Positions 17,336-27,853 of a stretch of 64,000 nucleotides of DNA are shown piece after piece. How positions within the stretch are numbered: position 1 is the stretch's first letter; the number at the start of each line of letters is the position of its first letter. The notes below the pieces were generated by a model. It had not been told where the DNA came from and searched no databases. It saw nothing but the letters and a program-made list of their open reading frames with translations. Made by a program: the position numbers and the translations under genes. Location: the NCBI RefSeq assembly GCF_017795885.1, contig NZ_CP059297.1, forward strand, positions 1,369,001-1,433,000, read 5' to 3'. The DNA comes from Brevundimonas sp. AJA228-03 (GTDB taxonomy: Bacteria; Pseudomonadota; Alphaproteobacteria; Caulobacterales; Caulobacteraceae).

Positions 17336-17350
17336 AGCCAACGCTCAACC

Positions 17351-17500
17351 TTGTCATCCCGGAAATCGCGCCAGCGATTATCCGGGACGGAAGATGCCCT
17401 CCTTCGACCTCCCGGAAGGCGCGCAGCGGCTGTCCGGGAGACGGTGGAGGGCGGTCAGACTGTCTCCCGGACAATCGCTGGCGCGATTTCCGGGAGGGAT
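17351..17500. repeat. Palindromic repeat (TCCCGGAAATCGC type)
   Basis: The left arm TCCCGGAAATCGCGCCAGCG and the right arm CGCTGGCGCGATTTCCGGGA are exact complements about 110 bp apart. Inner segments (TTATCCGGGA, GGAGGGCATCTT-like, CTCCCGGAC) also pair. This is a long composite palindrome that begins the repeat-rich, gene-free stretch 17148-18120. Confidence 0.8.
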
Positions 17501-17522
17501 GGTGGCGGGGTCTGGCGTCCCG

Positions 17523-17968
17523 GCTCTTCGCTTCGCTCCGGCCGGGATGACAAGGGAGGCTCATCGCTTCGCTCCGGCCGGGATGACAAGGGAGGCTCTT
17601 CGCTCCGCTCCGGCCGGGATGACAAGGGAGGCTCTTCGCTTCGCTCCGGCCGGGATGACAAGGGAGGCTCATCGCTTCGCTCCGGCCGGGATGACAAGGG
17701 AGGCTCTTCGCTCCGCTCCGGCCGGGATGACAAGGGAGGCTCTTCGCTCCGCTCCGGCCGGGATGACAAGGGAGGCTCTTCGCTCCGCTCCGGCCGGGAT
17801 GACAAGGGAGGCTCTTCGCTCCGCTCCGGCCGGGATGACAAGGGAGGCTCTTCGCTTCGCTCCGGCCGGGATGACAAGGGAGGCTCTTCGCTTCGCTCCG
17901 GCCGGGATGACAAGGGAGGCTCATCGCTTCGCTCCGGCCGGGATGACAAGGGAGGCTCTTCGCTTCGC
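17523..17968. repeat. 36-bp direct tandem repeat, 12 copies plus a partial
   Basis: The unit begins GCTCTTCGCTTCGCTCCG and ends GCCGGGATGACAAGGGAG; it recurs head to tail every 36 bp from 17523. Copies differ only at two or three positions (TCTTCG/TCATCG, CTTCGC/CTCCGC). Because 36 is divisible by three and the unit has no stops in several frames, long repetitive open frames appear on both strands. They are not credible genes. There are no unique spacers, so it is not a CRISPR array. The unit resembles a dispersed GTCATCCCGGC-type element that has expanded in place. Confidence 0.95.
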
Positions 17969-17977
17969 CTGGCCCTT

Positions 17978-18107
17978 CCCACCCGGCTTCGCTCCGCTCA
18001 GCCACCCTCCCCCGAGGGGGAGGGAGAGGTGGTGTCCGCGTCACCTTGCCCGCCCCACCCGGTCGCTGCTTCGCATCGACCACCCTCCCCCGCGGGGGAG
18101 GGAGATG
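17978..18107. repeat. CCTCCCCC/GGGGGAGG palindromes after the tandem array
   Basis: Two copies of CCACCCTCCCCC-G(A/C)G-GGGGAGGGAGA lie about 85 bp apart, each preceded by an ACCCGG..CGCT segment. They share the core of the repeats at 11.3 and 50.6 kb but here are in direct rather than inverted order. They end 13 bp before the DUF1489 gene. Confidence 0.8.
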
Positions 18108-18120
18108 ATAGTGCGCACCC

Positions 18121-18519
18121 ATGCCTCTTCATATGATCAAGCTCTGCGTCGGTGTCGCCAAGGTGGAGACGCTGGAACGGCGGGCGAGCAAGGGCGACTG
18201 GCTGACGGTCAATACGCGGATGACGCCCAAGCGGGCGGCCGAGATCGAGGACGGGGGGTCGATCTACTGGGTGATGAAGGGCTCGGTGACGTGCCGGATG
18301 CCGATCGTGGACATCTCGACGCGCGGCGAGGGCAAGGCGTCGATGTGCCTGATCAGACTGGCGCCCGAGGTGGTCCGCACGGCCCCGCAGGCGCGGCGGC
18401 CGTTCCAGGGCTGGCGCTATCTGGAACCGAAGGACGCACCGCCGGACCTGTCGTCGCTGGACGCGGGGGATATGCCGGAGGCTTTGGCGAAGCAGTTGCG
18501 GGAGATGGGGGCGTGGTAG
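18121..18519 (+). CDS. DUF1489 family protein
   Basis: A 132-residue cytoplasmic protein. It begins MPLHMIKLCVGVAKVETLERR, contains DWLTVNTRMTPKRAAEIEDGGSIYWV near residue 25 and a C-terminal FQGWRYLEPKDAPPDLSS. These features fit the alphaproteobacterial DUF1489 family, whose function is not known. The start may be the ATG at 18121 or the one at 18133. The gene is isolated by repeats on both sides. Its stop codon is followed immediately by the G-rich heptamer array. Confidence 0.85.
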   Translation: MPLHMIKLCVGVAKVETLERRASKGDWLTVNTRMTPKRAAEIEDGGSIYWVMKGSVTCRMPIVDISTRGEGKASMCLIRLAPEVVRTAPQARRPFQGWRYLEPKDAPPDLSSLDAGDMPEALAKQLREMGAW

Positions 18520-18853
18520 GGGAATAGGGAGTAGGGATTAGGGAGTAGGGATTAGGGAGTAGGGATTAGGGATTAGGGATTAGGGAGTAGGGATTAGGGA
18601 TTAGGGATTAGGAGGACTGGGGTTAGCGAACGGGGCCTAATGTGAGATGAGGCGCTCCCCTCCGGCCGGGGTTGCACGCCCCAATCCCCAATCCCCAATC
18701 CCTACTCCCTAATCCCTAATCCCTAATCCCTAATCCCTAATCCCTACTCCCTAATCCCTACTCCCTAATCCCTACTCCCTAATCCCTACTCCCTAATCCC
18801 TACTCCCTAATCCCTACTCCCTAATCCCTACTCCCTACTCCCTAAACCCTAAT
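18518..18853. repeat. Inverted pair of G-rich heptamer arrays (TAGGGAT/TAGGGAG)
   Basis: From 18518 to about 18613 the sequence is roughly 13 tandem heptamers alternating TAGGGAT and TAGGGAG. After about 65 bp of ordinary sequence, 18680-18853 holds roughly 24 heptamers of the reverse complement (ATCCCTA/CTCCCTA). Runs of GGG every 7 bases could form G-quadruplexes on either strand, or the arms could pair into a long hairpin. The right arm abuts the MATE start, leaving that gene without a purine-rich Shine-Dalgarno sequence. No gene is seen in this 337-bp gap. Confidence 0.95.
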
Positions 18854-18856
18854 CTC

Positions 18857-20197
18857 ATGCTCTCCCCCTCCACCCGGGCCGCCACGCGCGAGCTGCTGAC
18901 GCTGGCCTGGCCGGTGGTGCTGGCGCGGATCGGCATCATGACCATGGGGCTGACCGATGCGATCGTGGTCGGCCGGTATTCGGCGACGGAGCTCGCCCAC
19001 CACTCCCTCGCCTGGGCCCCCACATCGGTGATCGTCACGACGGCCGTGGGCCTGTTGCTGGGCGTCCAGGTCATGACGGCCCGGCTGCTCGGCGAGGGGC
19101 GGCGAGATGAGGTCGGGGCGGTGCTGCGGCGGGGCATGGTCTATGCGACCCAGATCGGCGTCGCCTCCATGCTGGCCCTGATCGTGTTCGGTCCCTGGGC
19201 GCTGACCCAGCTCAATCTGGAAGACGGGCTGGGGGAGGGGGCGCGACCGGCGCTGATCGTCTTCGCCCTGTCGATGCCCGCCTATCTGATCTCGGTGGCG
19301 GCGCAGTTCTTTCTGGAGGCCCTGGGCAAGCCCAAGCCCGGGATGATCGCCATGTGGGTGGCCAATGGCGTCAATCTGGCGCTGAACCTGCTGCTGGTGC
19401 CCGACCTGCTCGGGATCGGCCTGTTCGGGGCCGAGGCCTCGGCGTGGGCGACGTTCTTCGCGCGAGGGTCCCTGGCCGTGTTCCTCCTGATCTATATCGC
19501 GCGCCTGCCCGAGGCGCGGGCGCTGGGGGTGTTCAACAGGCCCCCGAAGGACCCGCCGGCCGAGCGCGAACAGGTCAGGATCGGGGCCGGGTCGGGCGCG
19601 TCCTATTTCATCGAGGTCGGGGCCTTTGCGTTGATGACCTTCATCGCCGGGCAACTGGGCACCGAAGAGACGGCGGCCTGGGCCATCGTGCTGAACATCT
19701 CGGCCATCGTCTTCATGGTGCCGATGGGGCTGTCGGCGGCCACGGCGGTCCTGGTCGGGCGGGCCTATGGGGCGAAGGACGCGCCGGGCGTGCTGCGGAA
19801 CGGGCTTGTGGGGATCGGGACGATCGCCGTGCTGACCCTGGTCGTGGCGCTGGTGGCGTGGCCGACCGCGCCCCTGCTGATCGCCGCCTACAACCGCGAT
19901 CCGGTGCTGGCAGCGATCGCCGTGCCGGCTCTGGTGCTGGCCAGCCTGTTCTTCGTCGCCGACGGTATCCAGGTGGTGGCGTCGCAGGCCAATCGCGCGG
20001 CGGGCGACGTCTGGTGGCCGACGATTATGCATTTCTTCTCGTACGGGGCCGTGATGATGCCGCTGGGCTGGTTGCTGGCGCACCGGATCGGGGTCGACGG
20101 CCTGGTCTGGGCGGTCATCATCGCCAGCCTGGTGTCGGCCAGCCTGCTGACCGGGCGGTTCGCGCGGGTGGCGGGGCGGCTGGGGATTAGAGATTAG
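18857..20197 (+). CDS. MATE family efflux transporter
   Basis: A 446-residue inner-membrane protein with about 12 hydrophobic helices in two halves, typical of the MATE/NorM family that exports drugs or metabolites using Na+ or H+. N-terminal signatures are ELLTLAWPVVLARIGIMTMG and VLLGVQVMTARLLGEGRR; the second half starts IGAGSGASYFIEVGAFALM and has MPLGWLLAHRIGVDGLVW. The gene is enclosed by heptamer arrays. Its last codons (GIRD) and TAG stop are made of the downstream array, so the C-terminus was probably set by the repeat. Substrate unknown. Confidence 0.92.
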   Translation: MLSPSTRAATRELLTLAWPVVLARIGIMTMGLTDAIVVGRYSATELAHHSLAWAPTSVIVTTAVGLLLGVQVMTARLLGEGRRDEVGAVLRRGMVYATQIGVASMLALIVFGPWALTQLNLEDGLGEGARPALIVFALSMPAYLISVAAQFFLEALGKPKPGMIAMWVANGVNLALNLLLVPDLLGIGLFGAEASAWATFFARGSLAVFLLIYIARLPEARALGVFNRPPKDPPAEREQVRIGAGSGASYFIEVGAFALMTFIAGQLGTEETAAWAIVLNISAIVFMVPMGLSAATAVLVGRAYGAKDAPGVLRNGLVGIGTIAVLTLVVALVAWPTAPLLIAAYNRDPVLAAIAVPALVLASLFFVADGIQVVASQANRAAGDVWWPTIMHFFSYGAVMMPLGWLLAHRIGVDGLVWAVIIASLVSASLLTGRFARVAGRLGIRD

Positions 20198-20312
20198 GGA
20201 TTAGGGATTAGGGATTAGGGATCAGGGATCAGGGATCAGGGATTAGGGAGTGGGGTTGCGCTGTGCGTCACCACTCGCCGCCAACCCTGACTAATCCCTA
20301 ATCCCTGACCCC
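20183..20312. repeat. G-rich heptamer array overlapping the MATE 3' end
   Basis: TAGGGAT and CAGGGAT heptamers run from 20183 to about 20253, starting inside the MATE stop region. A short inverted arm (ACTAATCCCTAATCCCTGA) lies at about 20285-20312. This is the same family as 18518-18853, so the transporter gene is bracketed by the repeat. Quadruplex potential is visible from the regularly spaced GGG runs. Confidence 0.92.
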
Positions 20313-20412
20313 TCGGAACCCTGCCCCGCATCCCGATCCTCTGGGCGGGGGTTCAAGGTGTAAAGCACCCTGTACATCAGGAGTCGCGAAATGTAGCGCG
20401 TCCTGGACAGCG

Positions 20413-20781
20413 CTATCGACGGGTGAAGCAGATCCTGTTGCCGTCGGGATCGTCGGCGCAGAACTCGCGCGTGCCCCAGGTCTGGTCGGTCGGCCCCTGA
20501 TGGATCGGCGAGTCCGGCCTGGCCGAGGGGTCGAGGCCGCGTGTCCTGAAGGTGGCGAACAGGGTGTCCACATCCTCGACCAGCACGGTGATCGACTGGC
20601 CACAGACGCCGTCGCCCGCATGGCTCGACAGATGCAGCTCGGCCCCGTCGCGCGTCAGGATGGAAAAGGCCGGGTCGGCCGGCCCGGGCCAGACGCCGAC
20701 GCAATGGAAGTCCAGCACGCCGGTATAGAAGGCGAGGGAGCGCTGGATGGCGCTGCATCGGACCACGGGGATGATCGGCAT
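20413..20781 (-). CDS. VOC-family (glyoxalase/bleomycin-resistance-like) protein
   Basis: A 122-residue single-domain VOC protein. It starts MPIIPVVRCSAIQRSLAFYT, has DGAELHLSSHAGDG near residue 45, VLVEDVDTLFATFRTRG near residue 66, and ends TREFCADDPDGNRICFTRR, the typical terminal strand with Asp-Pro-Asp-Gly. Such proteins bind metals or small molecules, for example in bleomycin resistance or glyoxalase reactions. The specific ligand cannot be told. The ATG at 20781 is chosen because the upstream extension would overlap the divergent metG gene. Confidence 0.8.
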   Translation of the reverse strand: MPIIPVVRCSAIQRSLAFYTGVLDFHCVGVWPGPADPAFSILTRDGAELHLSSHAGDGVCGQSITVLVEDVDTLFATFRTRGLDPSARPDSPIHQGPTDQTWGTREFCADDPDGNRICFTRR

Positions 20782-20872
20782 GATGGTCCTCCGTTCAGGG
20801 GGCGTGGCGGCGGGGTGACGCCGCCCCGTGGTCACTCTATATCCCGCAGCTTCCTCGAACGACCGGAATCCC

Positions 20873-22576
<1,704 letters not shown>

Positions 22577-22577
22577 C

Positions 22578-23027
22578 CTATTCGAACAAGGCCGCCGGGG
22601 CGCGGTACTCGTCCGGCCAGGCCAGATAGGCCACGTCGGTGGGACCGATGACGAAGGTCACGACGCGCCAGCGGCCGCCCTGGCGGCGCAGCAGGGCATA
22701 GGTGCCCGGACCGTCGAAGATGCCGTCCTCGATCTCGCTGGCATAACGGGTCTTGCCGAAGTCGATCGGGCGGCCGTTCGGCTGCCGGATCGATCCGGCA
22801 TAGAAGGCCCAGTCGCCCTGGACCCGCAGCCGGTCCACCATGAACTGCACGGCCTGACCCCCCAGGTCGCGCTGGATGGCGGGGCGCAGGGTGTCGAGGA
22901 GCGGACGGCGCAACGGATCGCCGACGCCTATGTCGCGAACGGCCGACTGGACAACGGCCGAGGGAGCCGGCCCGGCCGGGGTCGCCATCGGGCCGGCGAT
23001 CAGGAGGGGCAGCAGCATCAGGCTCAT
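22578..23027 (-). CDS. Exported protein of unknown function
   Basis: A 149-residue protein with an N-terminal signal-like segment (MSLMLLPLLIAGPMATPAGPAPS). The mature part is mixed: VVQSAVRDIGVGDPLRRPLLDTLRP, VQFMVDRLRVQGDWAFYAGSIRQPNG, LLRRQGGRWRVVTFVIGPTDVAYLAWPDEY. The last segment resembles small NTF2-like or DUF4864-like periplasmic proteins, but I cannot fix the family. It ends 1 bp from metG, in convergent orientation, and lies downstream of the TerC-type gene on its strand. Confidence 0.7.
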   Translation of the reverse strand: MSLMLLPLLIAGPMATPAGPAPSAVVQSAVRDIGVGDPLRRPLLDTLRPAIQRDLGGQAVQFMVDRLRVQGDWAFYAGSIRQPNGRPIDFGKTRYASEIEDGIFDGPGTYALLRRQGGRWRVVTFVIGPTDVAYLAWPDEYRAPAALFE

Positions 23028-23083
23028 CGGTCACTCCGCGGATGGATCGTCGGGTAAGTGGCAGTCCCCGACGTCAGGGTGCG

Positions 23084-23890
23084 TCAGGGTTTGGCGATCG
23101 CCTTCTGGGCCAGACAGATCGTCAGCTTCTCGCCCTTCTCCGGACGGCAGGACTTCTGCACCTCTTCGGCCGTGACATCGAGGAAGGCCGGGGCCGAGGC
23201 ATTGTGCTGTTCCACGGCCAGGGCCCGCACCACGGTCGAGCGATAGCCGTCCCAGATCATGTGGATGGCGACATAGAGCACGATGACCAGGCCGACATAG
23301 CCGATCCAGCGGTATTTGCTCAGCAGCTTGGCGATCCAGGTCGCAGCCACGCCCATCAGGCCGATCGACAGCACCAGGCCGAAGACCATGATCCAGGGAT
23401 GGTCGTGGGCGGCGCCGGCGACGGCCAGCACATTGTCCAGCGACATGGTGACGTCGGCGATCAGGATCTGGACCAGGGCGGCGCCGAAGCTCTTGCGCTT
23501 CAGGCCCATTTCCTCGGGGCTGGGGCCCTTGCCGTGCTCGATGGCGAGGGCGAGTTCCAGTTCGGCCTGGGCCTCGGCCTGGTCGTGGGTGGCGGCCTCC
23601 TGCAGCTCGCGCCACATCTTCCAGCAGACCCACAGCAGCAGCACGCCGCCCGCGATCAGCAGGCCGACGATGGCCAGAAGCTGGACGGTGACCAGGGCGA
23701 AGACGATCCGCAGCACGACGGCGGCGGCCAGACCGATCAGGATCGCCTTGCGACGCAGCTCCTGCGGCAGGGCGGCGGCGGCCAGACCGACGGCCACGGC
23801 ATTGTCGCCCGCGAGCACCAGGTCGATGGCCAGGACCTTGCCCAGGGCGGAAAGCTGGCTGGCGAGTTCGGGGGAGCTGAGGAATTCCAT
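23084..23890 (-). CDS. TerC-family integral membrane protein (YjbE-like)
   Basis: A 268-residue membrane protein with about seven helices. The signature acidic residues of TerC lie in helices: LAIDLVLAGDNAVAVGLAA near residue 21 and IADVTMSLDNVLAVAGAAH near residue 145. These Asp/Asn pairs are thought to bind divalent metals; relatives take part in manganese or tellurite homeostasis. A charged cytoplasmic loop (HDQAEAQAELELALAIEHGKG) separates the halves. The C-terminus carries a short soluble tail with two cysteines (SCRPEKGEKLTICLAQ), probably periplasmic. Substrate inferred only from the family. Confidence 0.87.
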   Translation of the reverse strand: MEFLSSPELASQLSALGKVLAIDLVLAGDNAVAVGLAAAALPQELRRKAILIGLAAAVVLRIVFALVTVQLLAIVGLLIAGGVLLLWVCWKMWRELQEAATHDQAEAQAELELALAIEHGKGPSPEEMGLKRKSFGAALVQILIADVTMSLDNVLAVAGAAHDHPWIMVFGLVLSIGLMGVAATWIAKLLSKYRWIGYVGLVIVLYVAIHMIWDGYRSTVVRALAVEQHNASAPAFLDVTAEEVQKSCRPEKGEKLTICLAQKAIAKP

Positions 23891-23918
23891 GGGGCGCTGT
23901 TAGGGCAGGGCGTGGGCC

Positions 23919-24821
23919 TTAATCAAGCGGGCGTTGCTTGCGCGTGGCCTCGTAAAGCGCGATGGCCGCCGCATTGGAGACGTTCAGGCTCTCGAACCCG
24001 CCGGGCATGGGGATCCGGGCCAGCACATCGCAGTGTTCGGCGACCAGACGGCGGATGCCGTCGCCTTCGGACCCCATGACGAGGACGGTCGGGCGGTGGT
24101 CCAGGGCGTTCTCGAGCCGTTCGTCGGAGGTGCCGTCCAGACCGACGGCACGCCAGCCCAGGTCGGCGAGGCGTTCGAGGGCGCGGGACAGGTTGGTGAC
24201 GCGCGCGCAGGGCAGGCGCTCTGTGGCGCCGGCGGCGGCCTTGGCGAGCGCACCCGCCAGCACGGGCGAGTGGCGGTCCTGGACCACGATGCCGCGCGCG
24301 CCGAACGCGAGGGCCGAGCGGAAGATGGCCCCGACGTTCTGGGGATCGGTCAGCTGGTCCAGCATGACGATGATCCCCTCTGCGGGCTCGGCGAGGTCTT
24401 CCAGGGCGACGCCGTCCAGCGGCTGGACCTTGAAGGCCATGCCCTGGTGCACCGCGCCGGGGGGCAGCAGGCGTTCGAGGGTCTGGGCGTCCATGACCTC
24501 GATCCTGTGGCCGTTGGCGGTGCCCTCGCGCTCGATCTCGGCGGCGCGGTCGGGGGTGGCCAGCAGACGGCCCATGCCCTTGCGCGCCGGGTTGGCCAGG
24601 GCGGCCAGCACGGGGTGGCGACCCCACAGGAAGCCGTCGGCGTCGACCTTGCCCCGACCGGTGCGGGGAGCGGCCGTCGAGAAGGCTTTGGCGGGCGGGT
24701 TGGGGTTCCAGCCGCCGGGCTTCGGACCCGCTGAAGCGTCGCCGGAGCGGGGACCGAAGACCGGTTTCACCGGCCCTTTCTTGCCCGATTTCCGGTCGTT
24801 GCGTTCTGGATTTCTCGACAC
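23919..24821 (-). CDS. rlmB: 23S rRNA (guanosine-2'-O)-methyltransferase, SpoU family
   Basis: A 300-residue SPOUT methyltransferase that should modify G2251 in the ribosomal P loop. The N-terminus is a basic, Gly/Pro-rich linker (RKSGKKGPVKPVFGPRSGDA), then a substrate-binding domain starting GFLWGRHPVLAALAN. The catalytic domain has the three SpoU motifs: LDQLTDPQNVGAIFRSALAFG, LVMGSEGDGIRRLV and IPMPGGFESLNVSNAAAIALYE. Length and motif order fit RlmB/TrmH. It is divergent from the tRNA-Tyr/tRNA-Gly/tuf cluster. Confidence 0.93.
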   Translation of the reverse strand: MSRNPERNDRKSGKKGPVKPVFGPRSGDASAGPKPGGWNPNPPAKAFSTAAPRTGRGKVDADGFLWGRHPVLAALANPARKGMGRLLATPDRAAEIEREGTANGHRIEVMDAQTLERLLPPGAVHQGMAFKVQPLDGVALEDLAEPAEGIIVMLDQLTDPQNVGAIFRSALAFGARGIVVQDRHSPVLAGALAKAAAGATERLPCARVTNLSRALERLADLGWRAVGLDGTSDERLENALDHRPTVLVMGSEGDGIRRLVAEHCDVLARIPMPGGFESLNVSNAAAIALYEATRKQRPLD

Positions 24822-24968
24822 TATAAGACGCCCTCCGATTTGGAGCCCTAGGGCTTTCGGGTCTGGCGCTCCCTCTATCCTAGGCGTGTCGCGACCTTGA
24901 AGCCTTTTGTTCCGACACCGGTCGAAAGACGGGTTTCGGGTCAGGGTTCGACGGTTCGAAACGCGCGC

Positions 24969-25052
24969 GGGGGAATGTCCCGAGCGGCAAAGGGGGGGGA
25001 CTGTAAATCCCCTGCGTAAGCTTCGCAGGTTCGAGTCCTGCTTCCCCCACCA
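24969..25052 (+). tRNA. tRNA-Tyr (GTA), CCA encoded
   Basis: The acceptor stem GGGGGAA pairs with TTCCCCC, followed by A and an encoded CCA. The anticodon GTA is at 25003-25005. A short extra arm (GCGTAAGCTTCGC) follows the anticodon stem, as expected for the class II tyrosine tRNA, and the T loop reads GGTTCGAGTCC. The tRNA-Tyr, tRNA-Gly, tuf order is similar to the tyrU-glyT-tufB order of E. coli. Confidence 0.95.
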
Positions 25053-25140
25053 CGCGGTTTCGAGGCGGCGAACGAGCGCGACAGGGAGGATCGACTGCGG
25101 ACATTTCCTTGCAAAAACAAGGACGTGCCGTGGTTTCCGT

Positions 25141-25214
25141 GCGGGTATAGTATAATGGTAATACAGCAGCCTTCCAAGCTGAATATGTCGGTTCGATTCC
25201 GTCTACCCGCTCCA
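25141..25214 (+). tRNA. tRNA-Gly (TCC), CCA encoded
   Basis: GCGGGTA at the 5' end pairs with TACCCGC at the 3' end, followed by T and CCA. The anticodon loop CTTCCAA gives anticodon TCC. The T arm reads GTCGGTTCGATTCCGTC. It lies 88 bp after tRNA-Tyr and 64 bp before tuf, likely on one transcript. Confidence 0.96.
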
Positions 25215-25278
25215 GGTTTTTGATCGCACACAGCGCCCCAATTCCCGCATCCGGGCCAGGGCCATCAGGAGTTTGGCC

Positions 25279-26469
<1,191 letters not shown>

Positions 26470-26540
26470 GCCGGTTGGTGGCGCTATCGCTCGCCGCGCG
26501 GCGGCTCGCTGCTTGAGCGCGTGAGCGACTGAACTGAAGA

Positions 26541-26569
26541 GGCCTCCGGCGAAAGCCGGGGGCCTTTTT
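26541..26569 (+). terminator. Rho-independent terminator after tuf
   Basis: The stem GGCCTCCGGC / GCCGGGGGCC around a GAAA tetraloop is followed by TTTTTC. It lies 72 bp after the tuf stop and should end the tRNA-tuf transcript before the acetyltransferase gene. Confidence 0.93.
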
Positions 26570-26693
26570 CTGTTATCGTCATTCCGGGCGCGAAGGGTTC
26601 GTTCACCATGCCGCTCAACCGTCCCGAAACGGCGCAACCGCTAGGGTTTGCGCTGGAACGGCGCTTGCGGCAGCGGGCGTCCAGGAGACGCGC

Positions 26694-27848
26694 ATGGCCG
26701 GAACGCTACAGATCGAGGTGGTCAGGACGGACCAGCTGACCGTCGCCGACGTGGCCCTGTGGCGTCAGATGACCGACGCCAATCCCGACCTGGCCAGCCC
26801 CTATTTCCGCTGGGAGTTCACCGAGATCGCCGCGCGGATCAGCCCCGATGCGGCGGTGGCGATCCTGACCCGCGACGGACGGACCGTCGGCTATTTCCCG
26901 CACCAGCGGCGCGGATCGGCGATCCAGCCCCTGGGCGCGCCGATGAACGACTATCACGGCGTGATCGCCATGCCGGGCGAGGCCCCGACCCTGGCGGCGG
27001 TGGCCGAACTGCTGGGCGCGGCGCGCCTGAACGTCTCGGCCTGGGTGGGGCCGTCGGGCGTCGGAAGTCTGCGCGAGACCCTGATGACCGTCGTGCCCGA
27101 GGCGGATGAGGCCTCCTACGACGGCTGGTACGCCGAGCGGCGCCAGACCTGGGGCAAGTATTTCAAGGACAAGGAGCGGGCCCGCCGCAGCCTGGAGACC
27201 GAGCTGGGTCCGATCCGGGTCGAGTATGGGCTGCGCAATGCCGCATTGCTGGATCGGCTGATCGGGTTGAAGCGGGACCAGTATGCGCGCACCGGGCGGC
27301 ACGACATCTTCGCCTGCGGCTGGACGGTCGAGCTGCTGCACGCCCTGATGGCGGAGACGCGGACCGACTTCGGGGCCTCGATGGCGGCGCTGTGGGCGGG
27401 AGACCGGCTGACGGCCGTCGAATACTCGCTGCATGCGGGCGACCGGTATCATTTCTGGTTCCCGGCCTATGAGCCCGCCCTGGCGCGGTGTTCGCCGGGC
27501 ATCCTGCTGACCATGGACACGATGCAGCTGGCCTGCGCGGGGGGCTTCCGGGTGTTCGACTTCGGGTTCGGGGGCGAGGGCTACAAGAAGTATTTCTGCA
27601 ATGCGACGCAGAGCGTACGCGAGGCCGTGGTGCTGAAGCCCGGCCTGGGGGCCAGCCTGTCGGATGTCGCCGTGGGCCTGCTGGACAGCGCCTCGGGCGG
27701 GCATGGAGAGCGGCTGAGGACGAGCGTGCGGCGGCGCTGGGCCGCCATCGAGGCCTGCGAGACCACGCCCGCCAACCGCTTCATGGGCGCCGTGGCCGCA
27801 GCCGGGGTCGCGGTGCGCAAGGCGACCGGACGGCAGGCCACAGCCTGA
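26694..27848 (+). CDS. GNAT-type acetyltransferase, CelD/BcsL family
   Basis: A 384-residue soluble protein. The N-terminal third is LWRQMTDANPDLASPYFRWEFTE. The C-terminal part has the Acetyltransf_6/CelD core: YARTGRHDIFACGWTVELLHALMA, MAALWAGDRLTAVEYSLHAGDRYHFWFPAYEP, SPGILLTMDTMQLACAGGFRVFDFGFGGEGYKKYFCN. Members are linked to exopolysaccharide and cell-wall acetylation. It is directly followed by a cupin-like protein gene 5 bp away, so the two probably form an operon. Position between tuf and rpoB is unusual. Substrate unknown. Confidence 0.8.
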   Translation: MAGTLQIEVVRTDQLTVADVALWRQMTDANPDLASPYFRWEFTEIAARISPDAAVAILTRDGRTVGYFPHQRRGSAIQPLGAPMNDYHGVIAMPGEAPTLAAVAELLGAARLNVSAWVGPSGVGSLRETLMTVVPEADEASYDGWYAERRQTWGKYFKDKERARRSLETELGPIRVEYGLRNAALLDRLIGLKRDQYARTGRHDIFACGWTVELLHALMAETRTDFGASMAALWAGDRLTAVEYSLHAGDRYHFWFPAYEPALARCSPGILLTMDTMQLACAGGFRVFDFGFGGEGYKKYFCNATQSVREAVVLKPGLGASLSDVAVGLLDSASGGHGERLRTSVRRRWAAIEACETTPANRFMGAVAAAGVAVRKATGRQATA

Positions 27849-27853
27849 AAGAC

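Noticed and set aside
17144..17341. A 65-residue minus-strand frame in the A/T-rich region after mccA
   Set aside because: Composition is unusual but it overlaps the terminator and palindromes, with no start signal or family.
17523..17968. CRISPR array
   Set aside because: Repeats are directly adjacent with no unique spacers, and no cas genes are present.
17334..18136. Several long repetitive open frames on both strands across the 36-bp array
   Set aside because: The unit length is a multiple of three and stop-free in several frames, so the frames follow from the repeat. No start context or domain supports them.
20330..20412. A regulatory palindrome GTGTAAAG..CTGTACA near the VOC gene end
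   Set aside because: The arms match poorly and the site lies at the 3' end of the gene, where an operator is unlikely.
26470..26693. tRNA-Trp or secE after tuf
   Set aside because: No cloverleaf or coding frame was found; only the tuf terminator is visible.
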